Numbered from the stretch's first letter, positions 35,104 to 45,824 are shown. The stretch: DNA of 64,000 nt from Ampelocalamus luodianensis (GCA_036346255.1 CM070639.1:26938165-27002164); one strand, 5' to 3'. The notes: a model not told the origin generated them from the sequence alone. A program made the numbers and translations.

Positions 35104-35750
35104 ATGTATCTGACTAGTGTAACGAAACCTGACATCTCATATGTTGTAAGCAGATTGAGTCGTTATATGGTCAATCCAAAAGATGATCATTGGATAGCAC
35201 TAGAGAGGATACTTAGGTACCTAAAGGGGACCACAAATTTGGGAATATATTATTCTAGCCATCCAACAGTCTTGGAAGGATTCGGTGATTCTAACTGGAT
35301 TAGTGACTCGGATGATATAAATGTTATGAATGGCTATGTTTTCACTCTAGCAGGTAGGGCTATTTCGTGGAAGTCTTTTAAACAGACCATCCTTACACGA
35401 TCCACCATTGAGGCTGGGTTAGTAGCACTTGACTCAGCGACTATAGAGGCAGAATGGATTAGAGAACTCCTTTATGACCTACTAGTGCTGAAAAAGCCAA
35501 TTCCAACTATATTAACTTACTGCGATAACCAAACCGTTTTGGTTAAGGCGAAGAGTAGGAAGGGCGATATGAAGTCCTCAAAACATATAAAGAGGCGACT
35601 TAAGTCTGTAAGGCATGGCAGAAAGACGAGTGCTATTTCCATGGAATATATTTAGTCTGAAAGGAACTTGGTAGATCTTTTCACCAAAGGAATGGCGCGG
35701 AAGGCTATCTTTGCAACATCAAAAGGAATAGGGCTCATACCCTTGTAAAG
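35104..35750 (+). pseudogene. Copia RNase H domain
   Basis: The open frame 35104-35655 shows TSVTKPDISYVVSRLSRYM, YLKGTTNLGIYY, GFGDSNWISDSDD (catalytic Asp), GRAISWKSFKQTILTRSTIE (catalytic Glu in the STIEAG context) and EAEWIRELL. After a stop near 35654, ERNLVDLFTKGM completes the usual polyprotein end. It is one stop and one frame break away from the upstream RT. Confidence 0.9.
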
Positions 35751-36285
35751 GCCCACATTGGTGGTAACCTATCTTAGTAGATCGGAGATCCTGTGAAGTA
35801 GGCTCTAGGATAACAAACTATGTGGGATTAGAGAGCACATCTAAGGGTCTCATTAACCACAGTGCTCTTTCTGTATGGGAGGTTGAGCAATAGCTCTTAA
35901 TAAATTCGATACCTATATGGCATCGGGAATCGTCCGACAGGATTCCCTGGAGAATTCACCGATGTGAGTATGATCGTGATGTCGCTATCAAAGGAAGATA
36001 AGGGTATACTTTCTTAAGTACTCATGAGCTAGATACGGGGACATGACTGTAACGTCCCTACCCGAGAGGGAAAAAGGCAAGACGCCCAATACAAAATGTA
36101 ACTTGGGCGAAAACTCTCACACCAAGACACTAGATCAAGGCGAAGTCCTCCTTTGTCTGTGCAAAGTCGTAGTCCTTGATGCTAGGCTTTGGGTTCAAAC
36201 CCATAAGCTACCCATCGTCGAACAGTTGTATATTAAACAAGATTTTGAGTATCTTTTATCAAATTGATAAATTAGTGAGGACTGT
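35751..36285 (+). other. Copia 3' untranslated region
   Basis: Sequence between the RNase H end and the 3' LTR. The frame 36043-36267 shows no recognised domain. The base before the LTR (GTGAGGACTGT at 36275) is a poor PPT. Confidence 0.6.
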
Positions 36286-36920
36286 TGTAATTCTGAGAGC
36301 CATTTGGTAATTTATCAATTAGAGAACAGAAGAAATGGAAAAAGAAAAGAAAAAGAATGGTGGGGCCCACCTATTTTCGATGATTAACATTCAGTCACTA
36401 TTCACTATTCACTGTGATTAATATTCAGTCACTATTCACTGTGCTTAGTTTTCGGTCTCTGTTCACTATGGTTCTTTTTGGTTACTGTTATTCCATTTTA
36501 TCAATTGATATCTTGAGTATTAGAGTCAATTGGCTACTGTCTAGTGAATTCAGAATTGATGATTTGCATAAAGTGACTGATTGGACTAGCAAGATTTTAT
36601 TTGAGCTCAAGGCCTAATTTATCTCAGAGTAATTGTTATATTTAATTTGTGATTGAATTTTGACCCCAGTGTCGTGAAGGCCAATCTTGAGCAACCCAGC
36701 ATCTGAGAGCAATAAATAAATAACTAAATATGAGCATTGTGCTGATTTTGATTGTTCTCAAGTTCTATTTTTGAGCATTTTATCATGTTTAATTGACATG
36801 AGAAGATTACATGATAATATTTGTTTTATGTCTTTTATATGTGCTGGAAATATGCTTTAATTATCATAATTAATGCTAGAATTATTTCTGAATATTAACT
36901 AAAACCACTAATTTACCACA
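36286..36920 (+). mobile_element. 3' LTR of the copia element, internally deleted
   Basis: It starts TGTAATTCTGAGAGCC and ends ATTTACCACA. Its first 90 bases match 26455-26545 and the remainder matches about 27500-28060. About 950 bp present in the 5' LTR is absent. The junction lies next to CACTATTCACTATTCACTGTG repeats. Confidence 0.85.
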
Positions 36921-36944
36921 CTAATAATTGCAAGCTTGCAGGGC

Positions 36945-37240
36945 ACAACCACGATTTTTTATATTAATTAATCCTTTTTAATATTATTTTAAAGTTAACC
37001 CCTCGAGAACTTTATTTCCAATTCTGACCTCTTTGGCCATACCACCACCCATAGCATGGCCAAACCGTGTTGTCACACTACCTATCGTAGTGTGGCCAAA
37101 ACTGCCACACAAGCCCTCGGCCACGCACCGTGCCACCGTGGAGGGCTTGCGTGGCATCTGTAATGCCATCACTCATGGCGTGACAAGCCTACCTTATCAT
37201 GCCATTATAGTTGGCGTGATAGTGGTGACATCGTTTTTCG
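36945..37240 (+). repeat. Palindrome-rich repeat T, copy 1
   Basis: Homologous to the reverse complement of 48805-49072: shared words are TTATATTAATTAAT.C.TTTTTAAT, ATTTTAAAGTTA and a series of CATGGC/GCCATG, CACGC and GGCGTGAT words in inverted pairs. The class of element is unknown; it may be a terminal or subterminal part of a larger transposon. Confidence 0.6.
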
Positions 37241-38190
37241 CTTTTGCCTGCGTAATTGAATTTGGATTTCTAAATTTTGAATTGAACTCATGGTTAAATT
37301 TAATTTGGACTTGAATTATGGAATTTCGATTCTCGATTCACCCTTCTGATCCAAATTAATTACTTTTTATTGTAACTCCTGTTTTGGTTGCGAAGAGGCA
37401 AGCTTTGAAATTGAATTTTATCGGATCATGAAAACCTACTTTTCGATGATCTCTTCCTTCTCTTGGAGATTGAACATCAATTGCAATGATCCGATAGATA
37501 GCTTATTGGGATAGATGTAGCTAAACAATGCCCCCTAGAAACATTGAGGTTTTCCCTGCACTTCTGGGAAATTATTTGAATGTATATACACTTGTTTATA
37601 GGTTGTTAATTTTTTAAGAAATAAAAGGGTGGTGACAAGGTTGGTTGGTCCATTTGTGATTTTCGTAAATTCTCAAGGGCACGAAATCTTTTAGACTCGC
37701 AATAACATTTTGTGATCGTCATATTTGTTGTAGAAGTGTAAATTTCTGAACAATTTTATGAGAACGATTTAGGTAGCAATGATTTGTAATTAGGAAGGTA
37801 AGTGATATTACGATGCACCAAGGAATTCATACATGGTGGAGAACTTTCAAGAAATGGCACAACGATAACAACACAACAGTTGATCCGACAAGAGGGTTAC
37901 ATGGCACACAAAGCTAATGAACCAAGGATCAGACACGCATGCCTTAAGGTAGTTAAAATACATGGGATATATGGACGAAGAGGGTCGAACTACTACGTGG
38001 AACATGGCCATTTTCTCAAGGCCCCAAATCGATGTTGTACTCCTGCCTTGCGCCTTAGCATTCATTGTGATCTCCTCTCTCGCTTCCTCTCCCACCTCTT
38101 CTTCTCCTCTATCTCACCTATAGCTATTCGAGGCGCCACACGTCCTCGTAGTCCTCCCCCTGGCCAAGCTCTTTCATGTTAGTAGCATCT
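37241..38190. other. Unassigned repeat-like DNA
   Basis: About 0.95 kb with no recognised domain. The plus frame 37802-38182 has no identifiable motif. A pyrimidine-rich stretch (38040-38120) could be leader-like sequence. Confidence 0.4.
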
Positions 38191-38321
38191 ACATGTTGTA
38201 GGTGGATCTTACCATCGATCCATCGCTAAAGTCGCAGCGCGCGATGCAGACCGCGATGGGGGAGAGACGGGTTATGGCGTAACGAGAAGCAAAATAGTGG
38301 TGTGCACGAATTGCGATTTTA

Positions 38322-38645
38322 TTACCGGCCGCTCGCGGGCTCAGTGTCAAACCTTCGGTCGTGGTAGTCCGTGTCGTAGTTTGGGCAGCACCAATAGCGC
38401 CCAATGGTCCACTCGTATGTTGATTTGACGACTGCGTGCATCCTAACACCAAAGAAGGGTAGCGCCACTCGCCGGGGCCCTTCGAGAGCGCAAGCATAGG
38501 AGGGGGACGGGCTCGATCCAAATCGCCGTTGAGGAGGTGGGTGTGTAAGGTGTTGATTAAATGTCCTGTGGCGCCGCGGTCTCATCGGACCGGGGCCACC
38601 CTTCAAAAGCTCACGGATGTGCTTCCATTCCTTCTCCTTGTCCAT
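38322..38645 (-). CDS. Small ORF with a GRF-zinc-finger-like stretch
   Basis: A 107-residue minus-strand frame, starting MDKEKEWKHIRELLKGG at 38645, with a TATA box 46-55 bases upstream. Residues about 64-98 (PFFGVRMHAVVKSTYEWTIG, RYWCCPNYDTDYHD) have the spacing of a GRF-type zinc finger (GV..VVKS....GR.Y..CP), but the first Cys pair expected before GV is FF, so zinc binding is doubtful. GRF modules bind nucleic acid. Similar small ORFs occur in plant transposons. Upstream (39245-38842) are tandem repeats and palindromes, which favours a mobile-element origin; an antisense ORF of a Tat-lineage gypsy 3' region is one candidate. The function is not known. Confidence 0.4.
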   Translation of the reverse strand: MDKEKEWKHIRELLKGGPGPMRPRRHRTFNQHLTHPPPQRRFGSSPSPSYACALEGPRRVALPFFGVRMHAVVKSTYEWTIGRYWCCPNYDTDYHDRRFDTEPASGR

Positions 38646-38690
38646 GTTATCTAGGTAGTGTTGTTGTGTGGAGTTCAGCCGAGTAGCGCC

Positions 38691-38700
38691 TATTTATAGC
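38691..38700 (-). promoter_or_regulatory. TATA box upstream of the GRF-like ORF
   Basis: The minus strand reads GCTATAAATAGGCGC. With transcription starting about 30 bases downstream, the leader before the ATG at 38645 would be very short (about 15-25 bases). Confidence 0.5.
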
Positions 38701-38839
38701 GGAGGGACGCAGCTAGAAGCGGCTCCATTGCGACGAGGCACATATGTGTTTCGGCTCAGGCGCCACGCCTTCGAGGCGTAAGCTGCATGTAGTCGAGTGG
38801 TCTCTTTGTGCTTTGTAGAGCGACGCCGCGCTCTGTCAT

Positions 38840-39170
38840 GTCCCTTTGAAAAGTAAAGCAGAGTAAGGTCTTTTCGGTCTGAAAAGCTGAGGAGGCAGAG
38901 TTCTGGTCCTTTCGATCTGAAAAGCTTGTGTGGCAATGTGTTGTTATCTCCCTTTGAAAAGTAAAATGATTGTATTATAGTCCGCCATTTCGGTTCAAAA
39001 GCTTGTAGCAAAGTGTGTTGTCATCTCCCTTTGAAAAGTAAAACGATTACAACATAGTCTAGTCATTTTGGTCTGAAAAGCTGTCGAGGTGGAGTGCTGT
39101 CTTTTCACTCTAAAAAGCGGGTGAGATGTACTGTTGTTATGTCGATTTGAGAAGCATATTCTAGCCATTT
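38840..39170. repeat. Tandem repeats with CCCTTTGAAAAGTAAA and TCTGAAAAGCT cores
   Basis: TCCCTTTGAAAAGTAAA occurs at about 38840, 38950 and 39027. Each is followed 30-50 bases later by TC(T)GAAAAGCT or TTCAAAAGCTT, with decayed half-units (GATCTGAAAAGCTT at 38914, CTCTAAAAAGCGG at 39107). The period is about 77-110 bases. They lie upstream of the minus-strand TATA box. Confidence 0.8.
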
Positions 39171-39244
39171 GTTGTAGTCAGTAAAGTGAGTTGCCGGTTA
39201 ACCGAAGAGATAGGGGCCAGAGAGAGAGAGATAGGCTTTTTGTG

Positions 39245-39720
39245 GACTTGTCTTGTCACGCTAGGATCCCTAGCGTGATAGGACACTATGTAACGCCAAG
39301 GTCCCTGGCGTGGCCTAACCATGCTGCCACGCTAGGGTTAGCTCGCTCTGCAGGAGTTGCAAAAACCTCGTCACACGCCGATGCTAAGTCCTATCACGCC
39401 ATATCTTGCGCGACAGACCGCTTGGTCACGCTAGGATCTGGCGTGGCATGACCGTGTTGCCACGCCAGGGTATTTGCCATTCCAAAAGGGTTGTAAAACG
39501 TTTACGTGCTCTAGTGTTAAGTGCTGTCAGGCCATGTATCCTGGCGCGACCGACCGCTCACACGCCAAGATCCCCGTGTGGCATAACCGTTGCCACACTA
39601 GGTTTGTGCCGCTCCAAAGGACTTGCAAAAACGCCGTCGCCTTCGGTGCTAACTTGCCATGACAGGCATACAACAGGATAAGATTGCTTCTATCACGCTA
39701 GGAGCCCTAGCGTGACACCA
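39245..39720. repeat. Cluster of CACGC/GCGTG palindromes
   Basis: Inverted pairs include CACGCTAGGatcCCTAGCGTG (39257-39277), CGCCAAGGtcCCTGGCG (39293-39309) and CACGCTAGGagcCCTAGCGTG (39695-39715), with degenerate copies every 60-150 bases. Between them GCAAAAAC.TCGTC and GCTAAGTGCT-like words recur (39358, 39495, 39625), giving a degenerate unit of about 130 bp. Confidence 0.75.
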
Positions 39721-39888
39721 CCGTAATCGTAAAACAACAACTATACATGATTTCAATCATTTCATTCAAACAACATTTCATGCAATAAGTACCATCCATC
39801 ACCATCTCATTTCATTCAACATGAACCATGCATCAATCATCTTATATATCAACTCGTAAAATTCATTTCATGCAATCATTTTATTCAC

Positions 39889-39961
39889 ATAGAGTCATCT
39901 CATTTCATTGAAATAGAGTTATCTCATTTCATTCAAACAGAGTCATTTCATTTCATTGAAT
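39889..39961. repeat. 24-bp tandem repeat, three units
   Basis: AGAGTCATCTCATTTCATTG-type units at 39890, 39914 and 39938, in a longer CATTTCATTCA-rich tract (39740-39960). Confidence 0.85.
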
Positions 39962-39982
39962 TTACATACATGCATACACCCA

Positions 39983-40020
39983 TTCAACGCATCACTTGCA
40001 CTTTCACGCTGCATCTATTC
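39983..40020. repeat. 38-bp flanking repeat, left copy
   Basis: TTCAACGCATCACTTGCACT..CACGC.GC at 39983-40020 recurs at 42971-43009, on the far side of the truncated copia. Far longer than a copia TSD. Confidence 0.85.
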
Positions 40021-41328
40021 TGTTGGAGATATGCCCAGAGGCAATCATATTGATGATGATATTTCGTTGTATCCATGATTTAATAAATGTTCCTTGAATA
40101 TTACCTTTGTGTTGATTAACAAGTATGTGACTTGTTTGTGAAACTCTTTACTTGTATGGTTATTCTAAAGTTGTCCCTAGTCGGAGTTCATGTGAGGACA
40201 CACGTGAATGATGGATTAGCACATGTATCGGTTGATGACCATGTTTCACGTGTCATAGACATGGAGATGTCAAACCAATAATGTGGACACATGTTTAGAA
40301 CATGGGGTTGGACCGACCCAACATGAGACATAGTAATTATTCTTATGGTTCTCTCTACACAATGTGTACGCTTGTCCTTAGACCTCGAGATTGTCGATGT
40401 ACTTGAGATGTGAATCGACCTATTTAGGTGCTATCAAACGCTACTCAGAATCGGGTAGTTATAAAGGTAGCTTTGGTTTGTCATGAAGCATGCCGCGAGG
40501 CATGGTCGGCCGAGATGAGATTTGCCCTCTCACCGAGAGATATCTCTGGCCCTCGAGTGATCGGATCCGTAAATGCATGGCCATGCTACTTAAGGTTAAG
40601 AGTTAACCTAGTAAGGGATTCCTGATCACGTGATCGAGAAAGAGTGGTTAGCTTGGAGCTCGACCGAATATCGTGAGGCAAAGGGATTGACATGTACATA
40701 ACGCTGTGATGGTTCGTTCGATATGATCTTTACGCGCGCTTAGGAGTTGGCACGCCTTGCTAGAGGCCACTACCAACTATTGACCAAGTATGTGTACTTG
40801 CGCCATGTCTAAACACATACGGAACCATAGGGTCACACACTTAAGGGGAAGTTCAACCGGATTGAATCCGATTAGATTGGGCATTGAGTCCTAATGGGCC
40901 TCTATTCGTAGAAGCTCATTATAAGGACGCCTATAAAAGGAGGGCAGGGGCGCAATGGTTGGAGGATGAGTTTTTCGTGACATCCTCAAACCCGCCGCCA
41001 CCCTCCCACGCCCTAGTCGCCGCGCGGATCTAGTAGTCCGACGCGCGCCGCTTCCCGCACGCGTGGATACCTTGAAGGCGCCGTGATCCGTGGCGCTGGG
41101 ATGAACCGCAAGAAAGGAGTCAGCACGGGACGCCACGACGAGGACGAGGAAGTAGTACTACCATCGCTCGACGCATCGCATCAATCGAGTACGACTACAC
41201 CGCCTGACGCGTCGCATCAACTTCCGCACGCGCGCCTAGTGGTAAGACCGTGATCTATAATCGCAGTGATCTTGGCTTACTGCAGAATTTTTTTAATTTG
41301 CGCTAGTGTAGCCTACCCGCTGCCCTTC
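40021..41328 (+). mobile_element. 5' LTR of the Angela-like copia
   Basis: It starts TGTTGGAGATATGCCCAGAG. The TATA box is within GCCTATAAAAGGAGGGC at 40930-40946. The end CCCTTCGCG is inferred from the adjoining PBS and the related end CCCTTCA at 29378. The GC-rich downstream part (40980-41240) is transcribed leader; the minus frame at 40891-41136 is a composition effect. Confidence 0.85.
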
Positions 41329-41331
41329 GCG

Positions 41332-41343
41332 TGGTATCGCAGC
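41332..41343 (+). other. Primer-binding site, slightly degenerate
   Basis: TGGTATCGCAGCC compared with TGGTATCAGAGCC for initiator tRNA-Met. Directly follows the LTR. Confidence 0.8.
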
Positions 41344-42653
41344 CGTTGCTGTCATGTTATAGGTTCGGTGATTTGCATATGGCGATATGTAATCGGTATG
41401 ATCGATGTGATCGATTGTATAGTTCTAGTAATGGATTGATCTGTTTCCATGATCATGCTCGCTAAGGTCGTGAAACAACATACCCCTACCGGTCGGATTC
41501 GCCATCGGGTAGACAAGTGACACGTGAAACCGGTTATGGAATGCGAAGACCAATATGATTGGTCGAATCGAACCTAGATTAATAATCGATGTACCGTGAT
41601 CGTGCGCCGCTCCATGAGCCGAGAGTTGTCTTGGTTCTCAAACCACGCATGTCGCACGCGAAGATCGTACAAATTGGTCGAATCTAACAAAGAGTCGCAT
41701 TTGTGGTAAATATGATACCGATAGGCGCGCCGCCTTCGAACCCATGGGGAAACCCCCACCCCTATCCCAGAGATTGCATTCTATGCATAAACTTGTTTTT
41801 GCAGGATGTATGTGACCGTGATGGCCTAATGTGTATGTGATGCATGTTTGTAATATTTCATGACTGCGTGTCATGGGTTCGCAACACTACTGGAGCCAAT
41901 GTGTTGTCAAAGTATTGTATTAACTATCGCTGCCGACTTGTGATGATTCCTAGTATCCATGTATTTTATTACTAGTCATATGAGTAATAGCTTATATTAG
42001 TACTCGGAGGACACATCACTTGGAGGATGGCACACATGAACCATGGAGATGGAGATCATCATGGCGTGATGATTCTATGCGATGGAGATCACCATGAGAA
42101 AATAGGCCACACTGAGTCACAACCGTATGAATGTTATTCCCGTTGTTTTACTCCTATGCATGTTTGAATGGTAGAAGTATAGCGATCCTCACAAAATGTT
42201 AAGTTAAACATATGCCCTCTCAATTAAACTTTGCACCATCCCATGTCTTGTAAATTGATGGTGGGTCTATAAAATTAGGGCACCATCAACTTTCCTTGAC
42301 TAGATGGGTTTTGTATCGGATACTTACATGCATAAAGATTGGTGAACTTAACAAGGTTATCATAAAGGTTATGGGCCTTGGATAAAGGTTAACAGGGGCA
42401 TAGAGATGTCACCCAACAACAAGAGTCATATAGAGATATGATTAGCAAGGTGTTGCTTATCGAATTACCTTGTCTCCTAGTGGTGATGCAAAAGCTCACT
42501 AGTAGACTCGTTAATTGTGGATCTTGAATCGCTAAGAATCAACAGAGGGATGTTGATTTTAGTGGGAGTACATTCTATTAAATTTGTTTAATACAGCTTT
42601 ACTCTATCATGGTTTTATTTGTCTTAGTATTTTGCATTTCCTATTGTAGATCA

Positions 42654-42970
42654 ATGGCATCTAGCAACCACGCACACCCTTTTGCTTTGCGATCGATTCT
42701 TGAGAAAGAAAAATTAAATGGAGTAAAACTATTCGATCGGTCCGTGAACTGAGAATTGTTCTCGCGCGTAAAAAGAAAAACGTTCGACACCCCAATCCCG
42801 TAAGAACTCGCTAACAATGCGTCTGTCACATAAAAATGCCTACAAGAAAGCATGTGATGACTCTCTTGAAATTAGCTCTGTCTTATGCTTGCATGCATGG
42901 AACCCGACCTTCAAAAGCGCTTGAGGATCGTGAAGCGTATGATATGATCATAGCGCTTAGGACATGTTCC
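42654..42970 (+). pseudogene. Copia gag N-terminus, truncated and frameshifted
   Basis: It begins ATGGCATCTAGCAACC at 42654. The translation MASSNHAHPFALRSILEKEK continues KLNGVKLFD, the typical Angela-type gag start. After a stop near 42748 the text resumes in other frames (YKKACDDSLEISS near 42840, EDREAYDMIIALR near 42925). It ends abruptly at 42970. Confidence 0.8.
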
Positions 42971-43663
42971 TTCAACGCATCACTTGCACTTCCACGCCGC
43001 ACTCATTCCCCGTGTGAACCTCGCTTTGGATATTGGCCTCGCGTGCCCTCCACGACATTTACCGAACTGATATCCGTGTTGTCATGACGCTTATGATGTA
43101 GAGGTGTGGCCGAGTCGCCTACGTGGGGGGTCGGCGCACTAAGAAGGGTGGTGACGGCCACATCTAGATAGACAAACACGACCCAGAATACGCCTCGCAA
43201 TGAAATTGGTGGTCGCAAGGTGCTCTCCGCACACTCATGCGGTAACACAAGAGTGAGGTCGCTTCACATTCACTATTTTCCATTACTTGTCCATAGTTTT
43301 GCGCTCAGTACTTTCCATCCGACACACCCTTTGCACCTCACAAGATACCATTGTTCACATCGAGTGTTGCACTACAAACGGACGATGATGTCACACTAAG
43401 TATTCTTATACCCAAACCTTCGTATCCTCCATGCTTGGAAATAACATGTTCTTGCGTATTAGGTCATTCTTGGTCCGCGTGCCATTCTCGCTCTTCAACC
43501 CATTAGCACAGCATCATTATCACCATTCGACATCATCGAATGCATGCACTAATGGGACCTCACCCATTACATCGTGAAGAACTCGGCCTTCCTTAGAGGA
43601 GAAAAAGGAAGGAGCCCTCGCTCTGGCCGAGCCCATCCTTCGCGATTCCACTTCATGGGTTGT
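42971..43663. other. Unassigned DNA; starts with the right copy of the 38-bp flanking repeat
   Basis: Positions 42971-43009 repeat 39983-40020. The rest (to 43663) has no recognised ORF and may be the continuation of the repeat-rich DNA at 37.2-40.0 kb. The hairpin-like TTCCTT..AAGGAA occurs near 43590-43614. Confidence 0.45.
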
Positions 43664-44609
43664 TGTAAGATCGAGTAGGTCGACTAGAGGGGGTGAATAG
43701 TCGTTTAAAACTTTTATACGCTAAAACCGATTTCTAATGCGAAGCTAAATATCAATTCGGCTAGTACAATTAACGCTAAACAACTAAGTGCACCAACAAC
43801 AAGTCTATTGAAAGATAACAATTAAGCAACGACTTGTAATCAATCAACTAATGATATAAACAATTAAGTACAAGATAGCATTCACACAAGTAAGCAATTT
43901 AATTCTAGAAATATAAATTGCTATGTAGTAAAGCTAGAATGCAAACCACAATTGACACGACGATATTTTTCCGTGGTGATCGAAGACTTGCCGTCTCCCT
44001 AATCCACGCTGAGGTAAGTTCAACCTTTTGGATCGACTTCAAAACGCGAGGCAACACCTCCGAGGTAAGTCCAACCAACTGGACCGGTTCCAACCGAACC
44101 AACACCTCTAAGTGAGATCAACCGCTTGAACCGATTCCAACTTGAACTTATCACCGATCCACTAGGGTTGCTCTACTCCGCTCCGAGATGGCGAGCACTA
44201 AGCCACTCACAAATCACCGGGTCTTCTCACAAGCTTCACTTGAGAAGATCACCGACGACAACGCCTCCACGTCGCCTAGGTGCTGGCAAACACCAAGAGT
44301 AACAAGACTCAACTTTCACTTGAACCAATCAAGTGCCAAAGCTCTATGGATAACCAATCCACAACCTAATGCAACACATGCACTTAAGGTTTGCTCTCAA
44401 TCACTATGCAAGTGCAACACATCCACACAAGAGTATGAGAGGCTTGCTCTAGCTCAAAGAAACTCAATGGGGCACAAAGAACAACTTTCTCACGTGCCCA
44501 AGGTGGGTATTTATAGCCCACACACAAAAACTAGCCGCTGAGAAAGATTCCGAGGCTTTGGACAAAATCGGTCGATCGCCAACTAATGGCTGGTCGGATC
44601 ATTTAAGTG

Positions 44610-44635
44610 CCAACGGCTATAAAACTAGCCGTTGG
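44610..44635. repeat. Perfect palindrome in the Sirevirus LTR
   Basis: Arms CCAACGGCTA and TAGCCGTTGG, 10 bp each, with a TAAAAC loop. Palindromic motifs are a known property of Sirevirus LTRs; this copy lies upstream of the minus-strand TATA box. Confidence 0.9.
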
Positions 44636-44984
44636 ATTCTGAACCGGTCCGACCGCCAACCAATTGGCCGGCCGTATCGCCCGACCGGCCACACGCCGAG
44701 GGCTCGACCGCCAACCGAGCACAGAGCAAAACCGAAAACAACCTTCCGAAAACACGCATCGCAAACAAAGTTTGGTACTACTGGGACTCGCAGTACCGCT
44801 TTCAAACTCCCGCACTACCGCACTCTGTAGTACCGATTCTATGGACAGGCACACAAGAATCATGGCCGATCATTTAACCCATGGCGTCGACATCGCTACC
44901 ACCTGGCCGGATCGCTACTGTGGGCGGCAGATCGGGCCATCACAAGAAGATCAAGATAGGCTTTGTACATTTGCCTTCAACTCA

Positions 44985-45215
44985 ATTTGCAAAACATATT
45001 TGCCAAATTGATGCAACATACACAAGAGAAGAAAGCTAGATACTCAACAAGTTGCAAAACACATTTGCCGACTTTTAGAATCATTGCCACAAGGAATAAG
45101 GTACATGGACTTAAACCGCTTGCAAAACACATTCGCAAACTAAAGTCACATGCTACAAGGATTAACCATGAGCCACAACCATTTACAAAATGCATTCGCA
45201 AATATAGGCAACATG
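44985..45215. repeat. About 65-bp degenerate tandem repeat, four units
   Basis: TTGCAAAACACATTTGCC and variants at 44988, 45052, 45119 and 45183, each followed by 35-45 variable bases often containing GCCACAAGG or GCTACAAGG. Confidence 0.8.
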
Positions 45216-45414
45216 TTAAGTTGAGCTAGAGCAAACACAATGAGCTATCAACACATGACTAACTCAAGCTACTAATTAAGACCCTCTTAATAGTAATGAC
45301 AACCTATTCTAGCAATCCGATCTCTCAACCAAACACCGAGATCGGTAAAAGACTAGGAACAAATCCTTAGCCCTAGCTAGTCATACCTTAGCCTTGCACA
45401 TCTTTTGAAGTTTG

Positions 45415-45700
45415 ACAATCATCAACGCATGATGATTTCCTTTGCTTCATGATTTCGACTTGATGTCCATCAACACATGATGACACCTTCTCTTGTCTTG
45501 ATGATCAACCAATGATCATCTCATCTTCTTGAACTTGACACGCATCAACTCATGATGTATCCTTTACTTCAAGCTCTTCACATCAATATCATCAATCGAT
45601 GATGATCATCCTTTTCTTGAACATCATCAACACATGATGATTTCTTCTTCTTCAAGAATCACGACTTAATGACAATCAACATATGATGTCATCCAAAGTC
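45415..45700. repeat. Array of short CATCA..TGATG palindromes
   Basis: Eight or so copies of ATCAACnCATGATG occur at 45420, 45469, 45504, 45543, 45589, 45625 and 45676 with CTTCTT/CTTGA spacers, period about 30-45 bases. It lies in the upstream part (U3-like) of the Sirevirus LTR. Confidence 0.8.
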
Positions 45701-45824
45701 TTCAAACACCTAGAACATAAACCTATTCATCCAACTCAAGGAGAAACGTTAGTTCCATAATGTGATTATCATTAATTACCACAACATACCATTAACTCAT
45801 AATGGTTGGGACAAGACACCAAAA

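Larger units (their letters stand above)
26455..36920 (+). mobile_element. Ty1-copia retrotransposon carrying nested solo LTRs
   Basis: A plus-strand copia element with 5' LTR (26455-28060), gag, protease, integrase, RT and RNase H (28088-35750) and 3' LTR (36286-36920). Gag is interrupted at 28650/32468 by a minus-strand LTR, which is itself interrupted. Without the insertions the element is about 6.65 kb. The order PR-INT-RT-RH is diagnostic for copia. RT with YVDDILL and the zinc knuckle/protease text suggest a Tork- or TAR-like lineage, which is not certain. A candidate TSD CTAAT (26447-26451 and 36921-36925) leaves three unexplained bases at the left end. Confidence 0.9.
40021..42970 (+). 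mobile_element. Angela-like copia, 5' half only
   Basis: The 5' LTR (40021-about 41328), PBS (41332), about 1.3 kb of leader and the first 105 codons or so of gag are followed at 42971 by sequence that repeats the left flank. Protease, integrase, RT, RNase H and the 3' LTR are missing. It is of the same family as the minus-strand solo LTR at 29378-30981. Confidence 0.85.
43664..45821 (-). mobile_element. Sirevirus-like copia 3' LTR
   Basis: On the minus strand it starts TGGTGTCTTGTCCC near 45821 and ends CACCCCCTCTAGTCGACC..GATCTTACA at 43664, a hallmark of Sirevirus LTR ends. The TATA box is at 44509-44516 (minus GGGCTATAAATACCC). A perfect inverted repeat CCAACGGCTA/TAGCCGTTGG is at 44610-44635. 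A purine tract precedes the start, so this is a 3' LTR and not a 5' one. Its ORFs are not genes. Confidence 0.8.

Noticed and set aside
36945..39720. CACTA (En/Spm) transposon with subterminal repeats
   Set aside because: No CACTA terminal inverted repeat and no 3-bp TSD could be placed at either side, although the repeat architecture is similar.
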